From Pseudomonas gessardii (GTDB lineage: Bacteria; Pseudomonadota; Gammaproteobacteria; Pseudomonadales; Pseudomonadaceae): 62,578 bases of DNA. Positions 7,238 to 16,840 of this stretch are shown in pieces. The notes under the pieces were generated by a model that was given only the letters and a program-made list of their open reading frames with translations, was not told the origin of the DNA and made no database searches. The first letter of the stretch is position 1. Each line of letters begins with the position of its first letter. Location: the NCBI RefSeq assembly GCF_001983165.1, contig NZ_MNPU01000036.1, positions 1-62,578 of the forward strand, read 5' to 3'. Position numbers and translations under genes: made by a program.

Positions 7238-9133
7238 ATGACCCAGCCGATCCGCATCAAGGACCACGAGAAAGACGCACGTCTTGTACGCGCGCGCGTG
7301 ATCTTTGGCGCGATCGCGGTGGTGGTGCTGATGTGTGTGTTGATCGCCCGCCTGTATTTTTTGCAGGTGATCCAGTACGAGTATCACTCCACGCTGTCGG
7401 AAAACAACCGGGTGCATGTGCAGCCGATCCCGCCGACCCGTGGCCTGATTTTCGACCGTAATGGCGTGGTGATTGCCGATAACCGGCCCAGCTTCAGCTT
7501 GAGCATGACCCGCGAACGTTCCGGCGATTGGCAGCAGATCCTCGATGTGATTGTCGAGGTGCTGCAACTGACGCCGGAAGACCGGGCGATCTTCGAGAAG
7601 CGCATGAAGCAGGGGCGGCGCCCGTTTGAACCGGTGCCGATCCTGTTTGAGCTGACCGAAGAGCAGATCGCCAGGATCGCGGTGAACCAGTTCCGCCTGC
7701 CGGGCGTGGAGGTGGTGGCGCAACTGGTGCGGCATTACCCGCAAGGGGCGCACTTTGCCCACTCGGTCGGCTACATGGGGCGGATCAACGAAAAAGAGCT
7801 GAAAACCCTCGATCCGGTCAACTACAGCGGCACTCACCATATCGGCAAGACCGGTATCGAGCGCTTCTACGAGCCGGAGCTGCATGGCCAGGTGGGTTAC
7901 GAGGAAGTCGAGACCAACGCCCGTGGCCGCGTGCTGCGGGTGCTCAAGCGCACCGACCCGATTCCCGGCAAGGACATTGTCCTGAGCCTGGATATCAAGT
8001 TGCAGGAGGCTGCGGAAATGGCCCTCGGCGGGCGTCGTGGCGCGGTGGTGGCGCTGGATCCGAACACTGGCGAGGTCCTGGCCATGGTCAGCCAGCCGAG
8101 TTTCGACCCCAACCTGTTTGTCACCGGAATCAGCTTCAAGGCCTATGCCGAGTTGCGCGACTCCATCGACCGGCCGCTGTTCAACCGGGTGCTGCGCGGT
8201 TTGTATCCACCGGGTTCGACCATCAAGCCGGCGGTGGCAATTGCCGGCCTGGATGCCGGTGTCGTGACTGCTTCCAGCCGGGTCTACGATCCGGGTTACT
8301 ACATGTTGCCCAACTACGATCACAAGTACCGTAACTGGAACCGCACCGGCGACGGTTATGTGGACCTGGATACGGCGATCATGCGTTCCAACGACACCTA
8401 CTTCTATGACTTGGCCCACAAGCTGGGGATTGATCGTTTATCGACCTACATGGGCAAGTTCGGCCTCGGTCAGAAAGTGTCCCTGGATATGTTTGAAGAA
8501 TCCCCAGGCCTGATGCCGTCCCGCGAGTGGAAGCGCGCCACCCGGCGCCAGGCCTGGTTCCCCGGTGAAACCCTGATCCTGGGGATCGGCCAGGGCTATA
8601 TGCAGGCCACGCCCTTGCAACTGGCCCAGGCCACGGCACTGGTGGCCAGCAAGGGCAAGTGGATTCGCCCGCACCTGGCCAAGACCATCGAGGGCGAAAC
8701 GCCGGTGGATGAAAACCCGATCCCGGACATCGTCTTGCGCGACCCGTCTGACTGGGCCAAGGTCAACCACGGCATGCAGCAAGTGATGCACGGCGCGCGG
8801 GGCACGGCGCGCAAGGCGGCTGTTGGCGCGCAGTACCGGATTGCTGGCAAGAGCGGGACCGCCCAGGTGGTCGCGATCAAGCAGGGCGAGAAGTACGACC
8901 GCTCCAAAGTCCAGGAACGCCATCGCGACCACGCCTTGTTCGTCGGTTTTGCCCCGGCCGACAACCCGAAAATCACCGTGGCGGTGATGGTCGAGAACGG
9001 CGAGTCCGGTTCCGGCGTGGCCGCCCCGGTGGTGCGCCAGATCATGGACGCCTGGCTGCTGGACCAGGACGGCAAGCTCAAGCCTGAGTTTGCCAACCCT
9101 TCAAGCGCGGAGGCTACGGCCCGTGAAGAGTAA
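7238..9133 (+). CDS. mrdA: Penicillin-binding protein 2 (elongasome transpeptidase)
   Basis: PBP2 cross-links septum-independent lateral-wall peptidoglycan together with RodA in the elongation complex of the inner membrane. It is 631 aa with one N-terminal membrane anchor (about residues 20-45). The dimerization region follows, then the transpeptidase domain with the catalytic Ser327 in PGSTIKPA, the SND box in MRSNDTYFYD and KSGTAQV. It ends 10 bp inside the rodA start region. This serine is the acylation site of mecillinam-type beta-lactams in the family. Codon use is typical core Pseudomonas. Confidence 0.97.
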   Translation: MTQPIRIKDHEKDARLVRARVIFGAIAVVVLMCVLIARLYFLQVIQYEYHSTLSENNRVHVQPIPPTRGLIFDRNGVVIADNRPSFSLSMTRERSGDWQQILDVIVEVLQLTPEDRAIFEKRMKQGRRPFEPVPILFELTEEQIARIAVNQFRLPGVEVVAQLVRHYPQGAHFAHSVGYMGRINEKELKTLDPVNYSGTHHIGKTGIERFYEPELHGQVGYEEVETNARGRVLRVLKRTDPIPGKDIVLSLDIKLQEAAEMALGGRRGAVVALDPNTGEVLAMVSQPSFDPNLFVTGISFKAYAELRDSIDRPLFNRVLRGLYPPGSTIKPAVAIAGLDAGVVTASSRVYDPGYYMLPNYDHKYRNWNRTGDGYVDLDTAIMRSNDTYFYDLAHKLGIDRLSTYMGKFGLGQKVSLDMFEESPGLMPSREWKRATRRQAWFPGETLILGIGQGYMQATPLQLAQATALVASKGKWIRPHLAKTIEGETPVDENPIPDIVLRDPSDWAKVNHGMQQVMHGARGTARKAAVGAQYRIAGKSGTAQVVAIKQGEKYDRSKVQERHRDHALFVGFAPADNPKITVAVMVENGESGSGVAAPVVRQIMDAWLLDQDGKLKPEFANPSSAEATAREE

Positions 9134-10268
9134 TTTCGACCGCATCCTCTCCAGTGAGGATGTGATGCGTCGCCGCGCCACTTTGTTGCAGCGCATGCAC
9201 ATTGATGGCCCGTTGCTGATCCTGCTGCTGACCCTGGCGGCCGGTAGCCTGTTCGTGCTGTATTCGGCCAGTGGCAAGAACTGGGACCTGCTGATCAAGC
9301 AGGCGTCGTCGTTCGGCCTGGGCCTGTTGTCGATGGTGGTCATCGCCCAGCTGGAGCCGCGCTTCATGGCGCGCTGGGTGCCACTGGGGTATGTCGCCGG
9401 GGTGCTGCTGCTGGTGGTGGTGGACGTCATGGGGCATAACGCCATGGGGGCCACCCGCTGGATCAATATCCCGGGGGTGATTCGCTTCCAGCCGTCGGAA
9501 TTCATGAAGATCCTGATGCCGGCCACCATCGCCTGGTACCTGGCCAAGCGCACCTTGCCGCCGCAGCTCAAGCACGTGGGGATCAGCCTGGTCCTGATCG
9601 GCATTCCGTTCATTCTGATCGTGCGCCAGCCAGACCTGGGCACCGGCCTGCTGATCCTCGCCGGCGGTGCGTTCGTGCTGTTCATGGGCGGCCTGCGCTG
9701 GCGCTGGATCATCAGCGTGCTGGTGGCGGCGGTGCCGGTGGCTGTCGCCATGTGGTTCTTCTTTATGCACGATTATCAGAAGCAGCGGGTCCTGACCTTC
9801 CTCGATCCCGAGAGCGATCCGCTGGGCACCGGTTGGAATATTATCCAGTCCAAGGCGGCCATCGGTTCCGGCGGCGTGTTTGGCAAGGGCTGGTTGCTGG
9901 GCACCCAGTCGCACCTGGACTTCCTGCCGGAAAGCCACACCGACTTTATTATCGCGGTGATGGGCGAGGAGTTCGGCCTGGTGGGCATCTGCGCACTGCT
10001 GCTGATCTACTTGCTGTTGATCGGGCGTGGCCTGGTGATTACCGCGCAAGCGCAGACGTTGTTCGGCAAATTGCTCGCCGGTGCGCTGACAATGACTTTT
10101 TTTGTTTACGTTTTCGTCAACATCGGTATGGTCAGTGGCCTGCTGCCGGTGGTTGGGGTGCCGTTGCCGTTCATTAGCTACGGCGGAACTTCGCTGGTGA
10201 CATTACTGTCAGCGTTTGGGGTCTTGATGTCGATCCATACCCATCGCAAGTGGATCGCACAGGTTTGA
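9123..10268 (+). CDS. rodA: Peptidoglycan glycosyltransferase RodA
   Basis: RodA is a SEDS-family polymerase that extends glycan strands from lipid II and pairs with PBP2. The 381-aa protein has about ten hydrophobic membrane segments and the SEDS signatures NAMGATRWI, QPSEFMKI, RQPDLGTG and the C-terminal SYGGTSLV. The GTG at 9123, inside the end of mrdA, is chosen because it gives the expected N-terminus (KSNFDRILSSEDV). The overlap indicates coupled translation with mrdA. An ATG further in (MRRRATLL) is possible but would drop a conserved lead segment. Confidence 0.95.
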   Translation: MKSNFDRILSSEDVMRRRATLLQRMHIDGPLLILLLTLAAGSLFVLYSASGKNWDLLIKQASSFGLGLLSMVVIAQLEPRFMARWVPLGYVAGVLLLVVVDVMGHNAMGATRWINIPGVIRFQPSEFMKILMPATIAWYLAKRTLPPQLKHVGISLVLIGIPFILIVRQPDLGTGLLILAGGAFVLFMGGLRWRWIISVLVAAVPVAVAMWFFFMHDYQKQRVLTFLDPESDPLGTGWNIIQSKAAIGSGGVFGKGWLLGTQSHLDFLPESHTDFIIAVMGEEFGLVGICALLLIYLLLIGRGLVITAQAQTLFGKLLAGALTMTFFVYVFVNIGMVSGLLPVVGVPLPFISYGGTSLVTLLSAFGVLMSIHTHRKWIAQV

Positions 10269-10279
10269 ATAAGGTGAAG

Positions 10280-11296
10280 ATGTCAATGCAAGCAATGCGC
10301 GGCCGGGCTGCTCGATATGCGGCCTGCCTGGGCCTGTTGGGCGCCTTCGGCGCTGCACAGCCAGCCCTGGCCGGCGATTACGATGGCTCGCCCCAAGTCG
10401 CCGAGTTTGTCGGTGAGATGACGCGTGACTATGGTTTCGCCGGCGAACAACTGATGGGCGTGTTCCGCGAGGCCCAGCGCAAGCAGTCGATCCTCGACGC
10501 CATTTCGCGCCCCGCCGAGCGCGTCAAGCAGTGGAAGGACTATCGCCCGATGTTCCTCACCGACGCCCGGGTGGCGCGGGGGGTGGACTTCTGGCGCCAG
10601 CACGAGGCGGTGCTGGCCCGCGCCGAGCAGGAATATGGCGTACCGGCCCAGGTGATCGTGTCGATCATCGGCGTTGAAACCTTTTACGGGCGCAATACCG
10701 GCAGTTACCGGGTGATCGACGCTTTGTCGACCCTGGGTTTCGATTACCCGCCCCGCGCCGAATTCTTCCGCAAGGAGCTGCGTGAGTTCCTGCTGCTGGC
10801 CCGTGAAGAGCAGGTCGACCCCTTGACCCTCAAAGGCTCCTACGCCGGGGCCATGGGCCTGCCACAGTTCATGCCCAGCAGCTTTCGCGCCTATGCCGTG
10901 GATTTCGACGGTGATGGCCATATCAATATCTGGAGCAACCCTGACGATGCCATCGGCAGCGTTGCCAGCTACTTCAAGCGCCATGGCTGGGTGGCTGGCG
11001 AGCCGGTGGTGATCCGTGCCGATGTCACGGGCGAGCGCGCCGATGAGGGCCTGACCCAGGGCATCGAGCCGGTGAAAACTGTCGGGGAGTTGCGGGCGCT
11101 GGGCTGGTCAAGTCATGATGCGCTGCGCGATGATATGCCGGTTACCGCCTTCCGCCTGGAAGGCGCAGATGGCCCGGAATACTGGATGGGCCTGAAGAAT
11201 TTTTACGCAATTACGCGTTATAACCGCAGTGTGATGTACGCCATGGCCGTGCATCAGCTGTCAGACATGCTGGTTCAAGCACGGGGCGTCAAGTAA
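10280..11296 (+). CDS. mltB: Lytic murein transglycosylase B
   Basis: MltB cleaves the glycan strand of peptidoglycan, forming 1,6-anhydro-muramyl ends. The ATG at 10280 gives a signal peptide (hydrophobic stretch with cleavage near QPALAG) and a 338-aa precursor. The SLT_2 domain follows, with the catalytic Glu in VSIIGVETFYGRNTG, and MGLPQFMPSSF and DFDGDGHINIW as conserved blocks. No clear lipobox is present, so it is probably soluble and periplasmic. Its stop overlaps the rlpA start (TAATG). The gene is part of the cell-wall block with rodA, rlpA and dacA. Confidence 0.93.
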   Translation: MSMQAMRGRAARYAACLGLLGAFGAAQPALAGDYDGSPQVAEFVGEMTRDYGFAGEQLMGVFREAQRKQSILDAISRPAERVKQWKDYRPMFLTDARVARGVDFWRQHEAVLARAEQEYGVPAQVIVSIIGVETFYGRNTGSYRVIDALSTLGFDYPPRAEFFRKELREFLLLAREEQVDPLTLKGSYAGAMGLPQFMPSSFRAYAVDFDGDGHINIWSNPDDAIGSVASYFKRHGWVAGEPVVIRADVTGERADEGLTQGIEPVKTVGELRALGWSSHDALRDDMPVTAFRLEGADGPEYWMGLKNFYAITRYNRSVMYAMAVHQLSDMLVQARGVK

Positions 11297-12291
11297 TGCG
11301 GGTATCGCCGATCAATAAACCGCTCAAGCTGGTGGCGCTGGCCGCATTGTCCTTGCTGGTTGTCAGTTGTTCCACCAGCCGTGCGCCGGCGCAGAAGGCT
11401 GCTGGCCCGGTAGTCCGCGCGCAGCCGGGGCTGGATATCAACCGGGCCCACAAGGACGGCGCGCCATGGTGGGACGTCGATGTCTCGCGTATCCCGGATG
11501 CCACGCCGACCCTGCATACCGGCAACTATAAGGCCAACCCTTACACGGTATTGGGCAAGACCTACTTCCCGCTGCAGGAATCGAAGAATTATGTGCAGTC
11601 GGGCACCGCGTCCTGGTACGGCACCAAGTTCCACGGCCAGAACACCGCCAACGGCGAAGTGTATGACCTGTACGGTATGAGCGCGGCGCACAAGACCCTG
11701 CCGCTGCCGGCCTACGTGCGGGTGACCAACCTGGACAACAATCGCACGGTGATCCTGCGGGTCAACGACCGCGGGCCATTCTATTCCGACCGAATCATCG
11801 ACTTGTCCTACGCCGCCGCGAAAAAACTCGGCTATGCCGAAACCGGCACGGCGCGGGTCAAGGTCGAAGGCATCGACCCGGCCCAGTACTGGGCCCAGCG
11901 CGGCAAGCCGGCGCCATTGATGCTCAACGAACCCCAAAGCGCGCAACCGCAGATCACCGCTTCGGCGGGCAAGGTCGAGCAGTGGACGCCGCCGCCCCAG
12001 CAACACGCCGCGCCAGTCGTGGCTGTGCCACAGGCGGCGCCGGGCAGTGCGGCGGGCGGGCAATACCTGCAAGTCGGCGCTTTCGCCAACCCGGATGCGG
12101 CAGAACTGTTAAGGTCCAAGCTCAGCGGGATGGTCAGCGCGCCCGTGTTTATCAGCTCCATCGTGCGTAACCAGCAGACCCTGCACCGGGTTCGCCTGGG
12201 CCCCATCGGCTCGGCGGGCGAGATTGCCCAGGTGCAGAACAGCGTGCGCTTGGCCAACCTGGGCCAGCCCAGCGTGGTCAGCGCCGAATAA
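11296..12291 (+). CDS. rlpA: Septal-ring lytic transglycosylase RlpA
   Basis: In Pseudomonas aeruginosa RlpA is a lytic transglycosylase specific for glycan strands lacking stem peptides and acts at the division site. The 331-aa protein begins with a lipoprotein signal ending in LLVVSC. A double-psi beta-barrel domain follows (GTASWYGTKFHGQNTANGE ... NDRGPF, about residues 95-185), then a Pro/Gln-rich linker and a C-terminal SPOR domain (GGQYLQVGAFANPDAAELL) that binds denuded peptidoglycan. It starts on the mltB stop codon, so the two hydrolases are co-translated. Confidence 0.95.
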   Translation: MRVSPINKPLKLVALAALSLLVVSCSTSRAPAQKAAGPVVRAQPGLDINRAHKDGAPWWDVDVSRIPDATPTLHTGNYKANPYTVLGKTYFPLQESKNYVQSGTASWYGTKFHGQNTANGEVYDLYGMSAAHKTLPLPAYVRVTNLDNNRTVILRVNDRGPFYSDRIIDLSYAAAKKLGYAETGTARVKVEGIDPAQYWAQRGKPAPLMLNEPQSAQPQITASAGKVEQWTPPPQQHAAPVVAVPQAAPGSAAGGQYLQVGAFANPDAAELLRSKLSGMVSAPVFISSIVRNQQTLHRVRLGPIGSAGEIAQVQNSVRLANLGQPSVVSAE

Positions 12292-12474
12292 GCAGTAGCG
12301 GATCGAGGGTGCTGGCGCGCTTGCGTGCCGGGGCCCTGGTTGCAGGCTCGTCGAATAATAAAAACCCGAAGGCAAGGGTTGAGCTGGCAACTGAATACGC
12401 GACAGCCTGGCAACGGGCTGTCTGAATAGTTTTGCCCGCGAGGGCAAGTTTCCATAAGCAATTTCGAGAGACGG

Positions 12475-13632
12475 ATGAACATCACCACCTTAGCCAAACG
12501 CCTGTGCCTGCTTGTCCCGCTGATCATCGCGCCCGCTGCCTGGGCCGTCGAAATGATGCCAGCGCCACCGCAACTGGCCGCCAAGTCCTACGTGCTCATG
12601 GATGCCGCCAGCGGCAACGTGCTGGTCGAAAACAACGGTGACCAGCGCCTGCCGCCGGCCAGCCTGACCAAGCTGATGACCGCCTACATCGCGACCCTGG
12701 AAATCCGTCGCGGCCAGATCGGTGAAAACGATCCGGTGACCGTCAGCGAAAACGCCTGGCGCACCGGCGGTTCGCGGATGTTCATCAAGGTCGGCTCCCA
12801 GGTCACGGTGAGCGACCTGTTGCACGGCATCATCATCCAGTCCGGTAACGACGCCAGCGTCGCCCTGGCCGAGCACATTGCCGGCAGCGAAGATGCATTC
12901 GCCGACATGATGAACAAAACCGTGACTGACCTGGGCATGACCAACAGCCACTTCATGAACCCGACCGGCCTGCCCAACCCAGACCACTACTCGTCGGCCC
13001 ATGACATGGCGATCCTGGCGCGCGCGATCATTCGCGTCGACCCGGTGCACTACGCCATCTACTCCCAGAAGGAGTTCTTCTGGAACAACATCAAGCAGCC
13101 TAACCGCAACCTGTTGCTGTGGCGCGACAAGACCGTCGACGGCCTGAAAACCGGCCATACCGACGAAGCCGGCTACTGCATGGTGTCTTCGGCTGTGCGT
13201 GATGGCCAGCGCCTGATCGCCGTGGTGTTCGGCACCAACAGCGAACAGGCCCGCGCGGCTGAAACCCAGAAGCTGCTGACCTACGGTTTCCGCTTCTTTG
13301 AAACCCAGACCTTCTACCAGAAGGGCGCCGAGCTGGCCCAGGCTCCTGTGTGGAAAGGCACCGAGCGTCAAGTCAAGGCCGGTCTGGCTGACGACCTGAC
13401 CTTGACGATGCCTAAAGGCCAGCTCAAGAAACTGGCTGCCAGCATGACCATGAACCCGCAACTGACCGCGCCTATCGCCAAGGGCGATGTGATCGGTAAA
13501 GTCGAAGTGAAGCTGGACGACAAAGTCGTACACAGCGCCGATCTGATCGCGCTCGACGCTGTTGAGGAAGGTGGTATCTTCCGCCGCGTGTGGGATAGCA
13601 TCCGTCTATTCTTCTACGGCTTGTTCAACTGA
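12475..13632 (+). CDS. dacA: D-alanyl-D-alanine carboxypeptidase (PBP5/6)
   Basis: DacA trims the terminal D-Ala from pentapeptide stems and so limits cross-linking. The 385-aa precursor has a signal peptide ending near AWA. The active-site SxxK is SLTKLM with Ser63, SGN begins at Ser123, and the KTG box is in LKTGHTDE. A PBP5 C-terminal beta domain and a terminal amphipathic helix (VWDSIRLFFYGLF) anchor it to the inner membrane. A 183 bp gap separates it from rlpA and may hold its own promoter. Confidence 0.96.
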   Translation: MNITTLAKRLCLLVPLIIAPAAWAVEMMPAPPQLAAKSYVLMDAASGNVLVENNGDQRLPPASLTKLMTAYIATLEIRRGQIGENDPVTVSENAWRTGGSRMFIKVGSQVTVSDLLHGIIIQSGNDASVALAEHIAGSEDAFADMMNKTVTDLGMTNSHFMNPTGLPNPDHYSSAHDMAILARAIIRVDPVHYAIYSQKEFFWNNIKQPNRNLLLWRDKTVDGLKTGHTDEAGYCMVSSAVRDGQRLIAVVFGTNSEQARAAETQKLLTYGFRFFETQTFYQKGAELAQAPVWKGTERQVKAGLADDLTLTMPKGQLKKLAASMTMNPQLTAPIAKGDVIGKVEVKLDDKVVHSADLIALDAVEEGGIFRRVWDSIRLFFYGLFN

Positions 13633-13644
13633 TTGTGTGCACCC

Positions 13645-13679
13645 GCAAGGCCCCGCGTTGATCCGACGCGGGGCCTTGC
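13645..13679 (+). terminator. Strong hairpin after dacA
   Basis: A perfect 14-bp stem (GCAAGGCCCCGCGT / ACGCGGGGCCTTGC) with a 7-nt loop begins 13 bp after the dacA stop. No T-run follows, so it may be an imperfect terminator or a processing/stability hairpin separating dacA from ybeD-lipB. Confidence 0.55.
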
Positions 13680-13717
13680 CCGTCGCCACGGCTTACCGCT
13701 TACGAGGCCGTTTCGCC

Positions 13718-13993
13718 ATGACCGATAAAGAAGTAAAGGCGCCAAAGATCGAATTCCCGGTGACGGATTATCCCGTCAAGGTGATCAGCGATACCGGTGT
13801 GGGCAACAAAGACAAGATCCTCGAGATCATGCGTAAACACGCAACGATCAACGACAACCGTGTGGATGAGCGCTTGAGCACCAACGGTAAGTACACCACG
13901 ATCCAGTTGCACATCGTTGCAACCGGTCAAGACCAGCTCTACGACATCAACAGCGAACTGCGAGCCACCGGTTTCGTACACATGGTGTTGTGA
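13718..13993 (+). CDS. ybeD: UPF0250/DUF493 protein YbeD
   Basis: This 91-aa protein belongs to the YbeD family, small ferredoxin-like alpha/beta proteins of uncertain, possibly regulatory, function always found beside lipB. Family blocks are IEFPVTDYPVKVI, the YTTIQLHIVATGQDQL segment and the terminal ATGFVHMVL. The ATG at 13718 gives the usual length. Its stop overlaps the lipB start by one base (TGATG), implying co-translation with lipoyl transferase. Confidence 0.93.
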   Translation: MTDKEVKAPKIEFPVTDYPVKVISDTGVGNKDKILEIMRKHATINDNRVDERLSTNGKYTTIQLHIVATGQDQLYDINSELRATGFVHMVL

Positions 13994-14640
13994 TGTCCCA
14001 GGTCCTGGGCTTTCGCGAGCTCGGCCAGATGGCTTACGAGCCCGTCTGGCATGCCATGCAGCGCTTCACCAATGAACGCGGCAGCTCGGCGCCCGACGAA
14101 ATCTGGCTGGTGGAGCACCCACCGGTATTTACCCAGGGCCAGGCCGGCAAGGCTGAGCATCTACTACTTCCGGGTGATATTGCGGTGGTGCAGGTCGACC
14201 GAGGTGGCCAAGTGACTTACCATGGCCCCGGGCAACTGGTGGCGTACTTGCTGCTGGATGTGCGCAAGCTGGGTTACGGCGTGCGCGAGCTGGTCAGTCG
14301 CATGGAGAACTGCCTGATCGAGCTTTTGGCCAGCTATGGTGTGACTGCCGTGGCCAAGCCCGATGCTCCTGGTGTGTATGTCGACGGCGCGAAAATCGCC
14401 TCCCTGGGCCTGCGCATCCGCCATGGCTGTTCCTTTCACGGCCTGGCCTTGAACGTGGACATGGACCTGGCGCCGTTTCGCCGGATCAATCCCTGTGGTT
14501 ACGCCGGTTTGGCCATGACCCAGTTGAGCGATCACGCAACACCCCTAGAATTTGCCGAGGTAAGTGCCCGGCTGCGCGCGCAGCTCGTCAAACACCTCGA
14601 CTATGCTGAGCAGACGACCCTGACGGGCGGAATCGACTGA
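13993..14640 (+). CDS. lipB: Octanoyl-[ACP]:protein N-octanoyltransferase
   Basis: LipB moves the octanoyl chain from acyl carrier protein onto lipoyl domains, the first step of endogenous lipoate synthesis. The 215-aa protein shows the signature RGGQVTYHGPGQLVAY (about residues 70-85), the lysine segment GAKIASLGLRIR and the catalytic Cys in NPCGYAGL. The start overlaps the ybeD stop, and lipA follows after 1 bp, so the pathway's two enzymes are co-translated. Confidence 0.97.
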   Translation: MSQVLGFRELGQMAYEPVWHAMQRFTNERGSSAPDEIWLVEHPPVFTQGQAGKAEHLLLPGDIAVVQVDRGGQVTYHGPGQLVAYLLLDVRKLGYGVRELVSRMENCLIELLASYGVTAVAKPDAPGVYVDGAKIASLGLRIRHGCSFHGLALNVDMDLAPFRRINPCGYAGLAMTQLSDHATPLEFAEVSARLRAQLVKHLDYAEQTTLTGGID

Positions 14641-14641
14641 T

Positions 14642-15667
14642 ATGACTACTGATGTTGTGCAAACCATGATCCCGACGCTGGACATTACCGAGCGTCCGGC
14701 CCCGGCTCCGCGTGCCAAGGTGGAAGCCGGCGTCAAGCTGCGCGGCGCCGAGAAGGTTGCACGCATCCCGGTGAAGATCATTCCGACCACCGAACTGCCG
14801 AAAAAGCCCGACTGGATCCGTGTGCGCATCCCGGTCTCGCCGGAAGTCGACCGCATCAAGGCGCTGTTGCGCAAACACAAGCTGCACAGCGTGTGCGAAG
14901 AAGCCTCCTGCCCGAACCTGGGGGAGTGCTTCTCCGGCGGCACCGCCACCTTCATGATCATGGGGGACATCTGCACCCGTCGCTGCCCGTTCTGCGACGT
15001 GGGCCACGGCCGGCCCAAACCGTTGGACGTCAACGAGCCAGAAAGCCTGGCCATCGCCATCGCCGACCTGAAACTCAAGTACGTGGTGATCACCTCGGTA
15101 GACCGCGATGACCTGCGCGACGGCGGTGCCCAGCACTTTGCCGACTGCATCCGTGAAATCCGCAAACTGTCGCCAAACGTGATGCTCGAGACCCTGGTCC
15201 CGGACTACCGTGGCCGCATGGACGTCGCCCTGGACATCACCGCCGCCGAGCCGCCCGATGTGTTCAACCACAACCTGGAAACCGTGCCACGCCTGTACAA
15301 GGCCGCGCGTCCGGGGTCGGACTACCAGTGGTCGCTGACCCTGCTGCAAAAGTTCAAGCAGATGATGCCGCATATCCCGACCAAGTCCGGCCTGATGCTG
15401 GGCCTGGGCGAAACCGACGAAGAAGTCATCGAAGTCATGAAGCGCATGCGCGAGCACGACATCGACATGCTGACCCTTGGCCAGTACCTGCAACCGTCGC
15501 GCAGCCACTTGCCGGTGCAGCGTTTCGTGCACCCGGACACCTTTGCCTGGTTTGCCGAAGAAGGCTACAAGATGGGCTTTAAAAACGTCGCGTCGGGCCC
15601 GTTGGTGCGCTCGTCGTACCATGCCGACGAGCAGGCCAAGCTGGTCAAGGCCAGCCTGGTTTCCTAA
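14642..15667 (+). CDS. lipA: Lipoyl synthase
   Basis: LipA is a radical-SAM enzyme that inserts two sulfurs into protein-bound octanoyl groups. The 341-aa protein has both required iron-sulfur sites: the auxiliary cluster motif CEEASCPNLGEC and the radical-SAM CTRRCPFC. The conserved RSSYHADEQ near the C-terminus supplies the serine ligand (RSSY) of the auxiliary cluster. It lies directly after lipB. A REP pair follows the gene and may mark the end of the operon. Confidence 0.98.
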   Translation: MTTDVVQTMIPTLDITERPAPAPRAKVEAGVKLRGAEKVARIPVKIIPTTELPKKPDWIRVRIPVSPEVDRIKALLRKHKLHSVCEEASCPNLGECFSGGTATFMIMGDICTRRCPFCDVGHGRPKPLDVNEPESLAIAIADLKLKYVVITSVDRDDLRDGGAQHFADCIREIRKLSPNVMLETLVPDYRGRMDVALDITAAEPPDVFNHNLETVPRLYKAARPGSDYQWSLTLLQKFKQMMPHIPTKSGLMLGLGETDEEVIEVMKRMREHDIDMLTLGQYLQPSRSHLPVQRFVHPDTFAWFAEEGYKMGFKNVASGPLVRSSYHADEQAKLVKASLVS

Positions 15668-15718
15668 GCCTTAGCGCCGATCCATTTGCCTGGATGGGCG
15701 TGTGTGGGAGCTGGCTTG

Positions 15719-15805
15719 TGTGGGAGCGGGCTTGCCCGCGATAGCATCGCCTCGGTGCAACTGATACACCGAGGCGTCTGTATCGCGGGCAAGCCCGCTC
15801 CCACA
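15719..15805. repeat. REP palindrome pair
   Basis: Two inverted copies of TGTGGGAGCGGGCTTGCCCGCGATA flank a short spacer with its own stem (GCCTCGGTG / CACCGAGGC). A partial unit (TGTGGGAGCTGGCTTG) precedes it at 15703. This is the Pseudomonas REP family, here between lipA and ldcA. Confidence 0.9.
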
Positions 15806-15840
15806 GTTCGTTGCGCTGTACAGAATAGGGAGAACCAAGG

Positions 15841-16773
15841 ATGACCAACCCGCCCGCCACCGCCGTCCCCGCCCTGCGCGCCGAAGGCGTGATCGGCCTC
15901 ATCGCTCCCGCCGGTCCCGCCGCGCTGGATGTTGAAAAGGCCGGGCAATGGATGCGCGCCCGTGGCTACGAGCTGCGGATTTTCTCGGGGGTGTATGAGC
16001 GCGATGGCTACCTGGCCGGCAGCGATAAAGTACGCCTGCGCGACCTGCACGCGGCCTTTGCCGATCCTGAGATCGACGCCATCTTCTGCCTGCGCGGTGG
16101 CTACGGCACCCCACGCCTGCTCGATAGCGTGGATTTCGAGCTGCTGGCGGCCAATCCCAAGCCCTTCGTCGGCTACAGCGATATCACCGCGCTGCACCTG
16201 GCGATCAGCCGCTATGCCGGCTTCGTGACCTTCCACGGCCCGATGCTCAATGCCGACCTGCTCGGTGACAAGCAACAACCCACCGAATCATCACTGTTCA
16301 GCCTACTCCGTGGGCAACTGGGCGCTGGCAGTGTGCTGGCGCACCCTGTGGCGTACCCGTTGACCACCATTGAGCCTGGCATCGCCTATGGACGCCTGCT
16401 GGGGGGCAACCTGTCGATGATCGCGGCTGTGATGGGCACGCCGTACGAGCTTGATGCCGAGGGCATCATTCTGTTTATCGAGGACGTCAACGAACCACTC
16501 TATCGCATTGACCGCCTGCTGACGCACTTACGCCTGGCGGGCAAGCTGGCGCAGGTGCGCGGTGTGCTGGTGGGGGATGTGGCGGGGGTGGAGAGTGAGG
16601 CGCTGGAGCGGCTGCTGAAACAGACCTTCGAGCCGTTGTGCATTCCGGTCCTGTCCGGCTGGCGCAGCGGCCATTGCGACCCGAACCTGACCTTGCCGAT
16701 GGGCGCCCTGGTGCGCCTGGATGCGGGGGAGCAGTGCTTGGTGCTGGAGCAGGATGTGGTGTTCAAATCCTGA
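15841..16773 (+). CDS. ldcA: Muramoyltetrapeptide LD-carboxypeptidase
   Basis: LdcA removes the terminal D-Ala from tetrapeptides in the cytoplasm during murein recycling (peptidase family S66). The 310-aa length fits. The nucleophilic Ser is in FVGYSDITALH (about residue 114), the Glu in EDVNEPLYRID and the His in RSGHCDPN, the expected Ser-Glu-His set. No signal peptide is present. A purine-rich GGGAGAACCAAGG precedes the ATG. It stands alone between REP sequences, and the following transglycosylase gene is convergent. Confidence 0.95.
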   Translation: MTNPPATAVPALRAEGVIGLIAPAGPAALDVEKAGQWMRARGYELRIFSGVYERDGYLAGSDKVRLRDLHAAFADPEIDAIFCLRGGYGTPRLLDSVDFELLAANPKPFVGYSDITALHLAISRYAGFVTFHGPMLNADLLGDKQQPTESSLFSLLRGQLGAGSVLAHPVAYPLTTIEPGIAYGRLLGGNLSMIAAVMGTPYELDAEGIILFIEDVNEPLYRIDRLLTHLRLAGKLAQVRGVLVGDVAGVESEALERLLKQTFEPLCIPVLSGWRSGHCDPNLTLPMGALVRLDAGEQCLVLEQDVVFKS

Positions 16774-16789
16774 GGGGTTTTTGCCTGCT

Positions 16790-16825
16790 CTACCGCCATC
16801 GCGAGCTTGCTCGCGATGGCGGTAG
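16790..16825. repeat. Single REP-like palindrome between convergent genes
   Basis: A perfect 16-bp stem (CTACCGCCATCGCGAG / CTCGCGATGGCGGTAG) with loop CTTG lies between the convergent ends of ldcA and the transglycosylase gene. It differs from the main REP family. It may stop transcription from both sides, but no T-run is present. Confidence 0.65.
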
Positions 16826-16840
16826 ACGCCTTACGCAGTT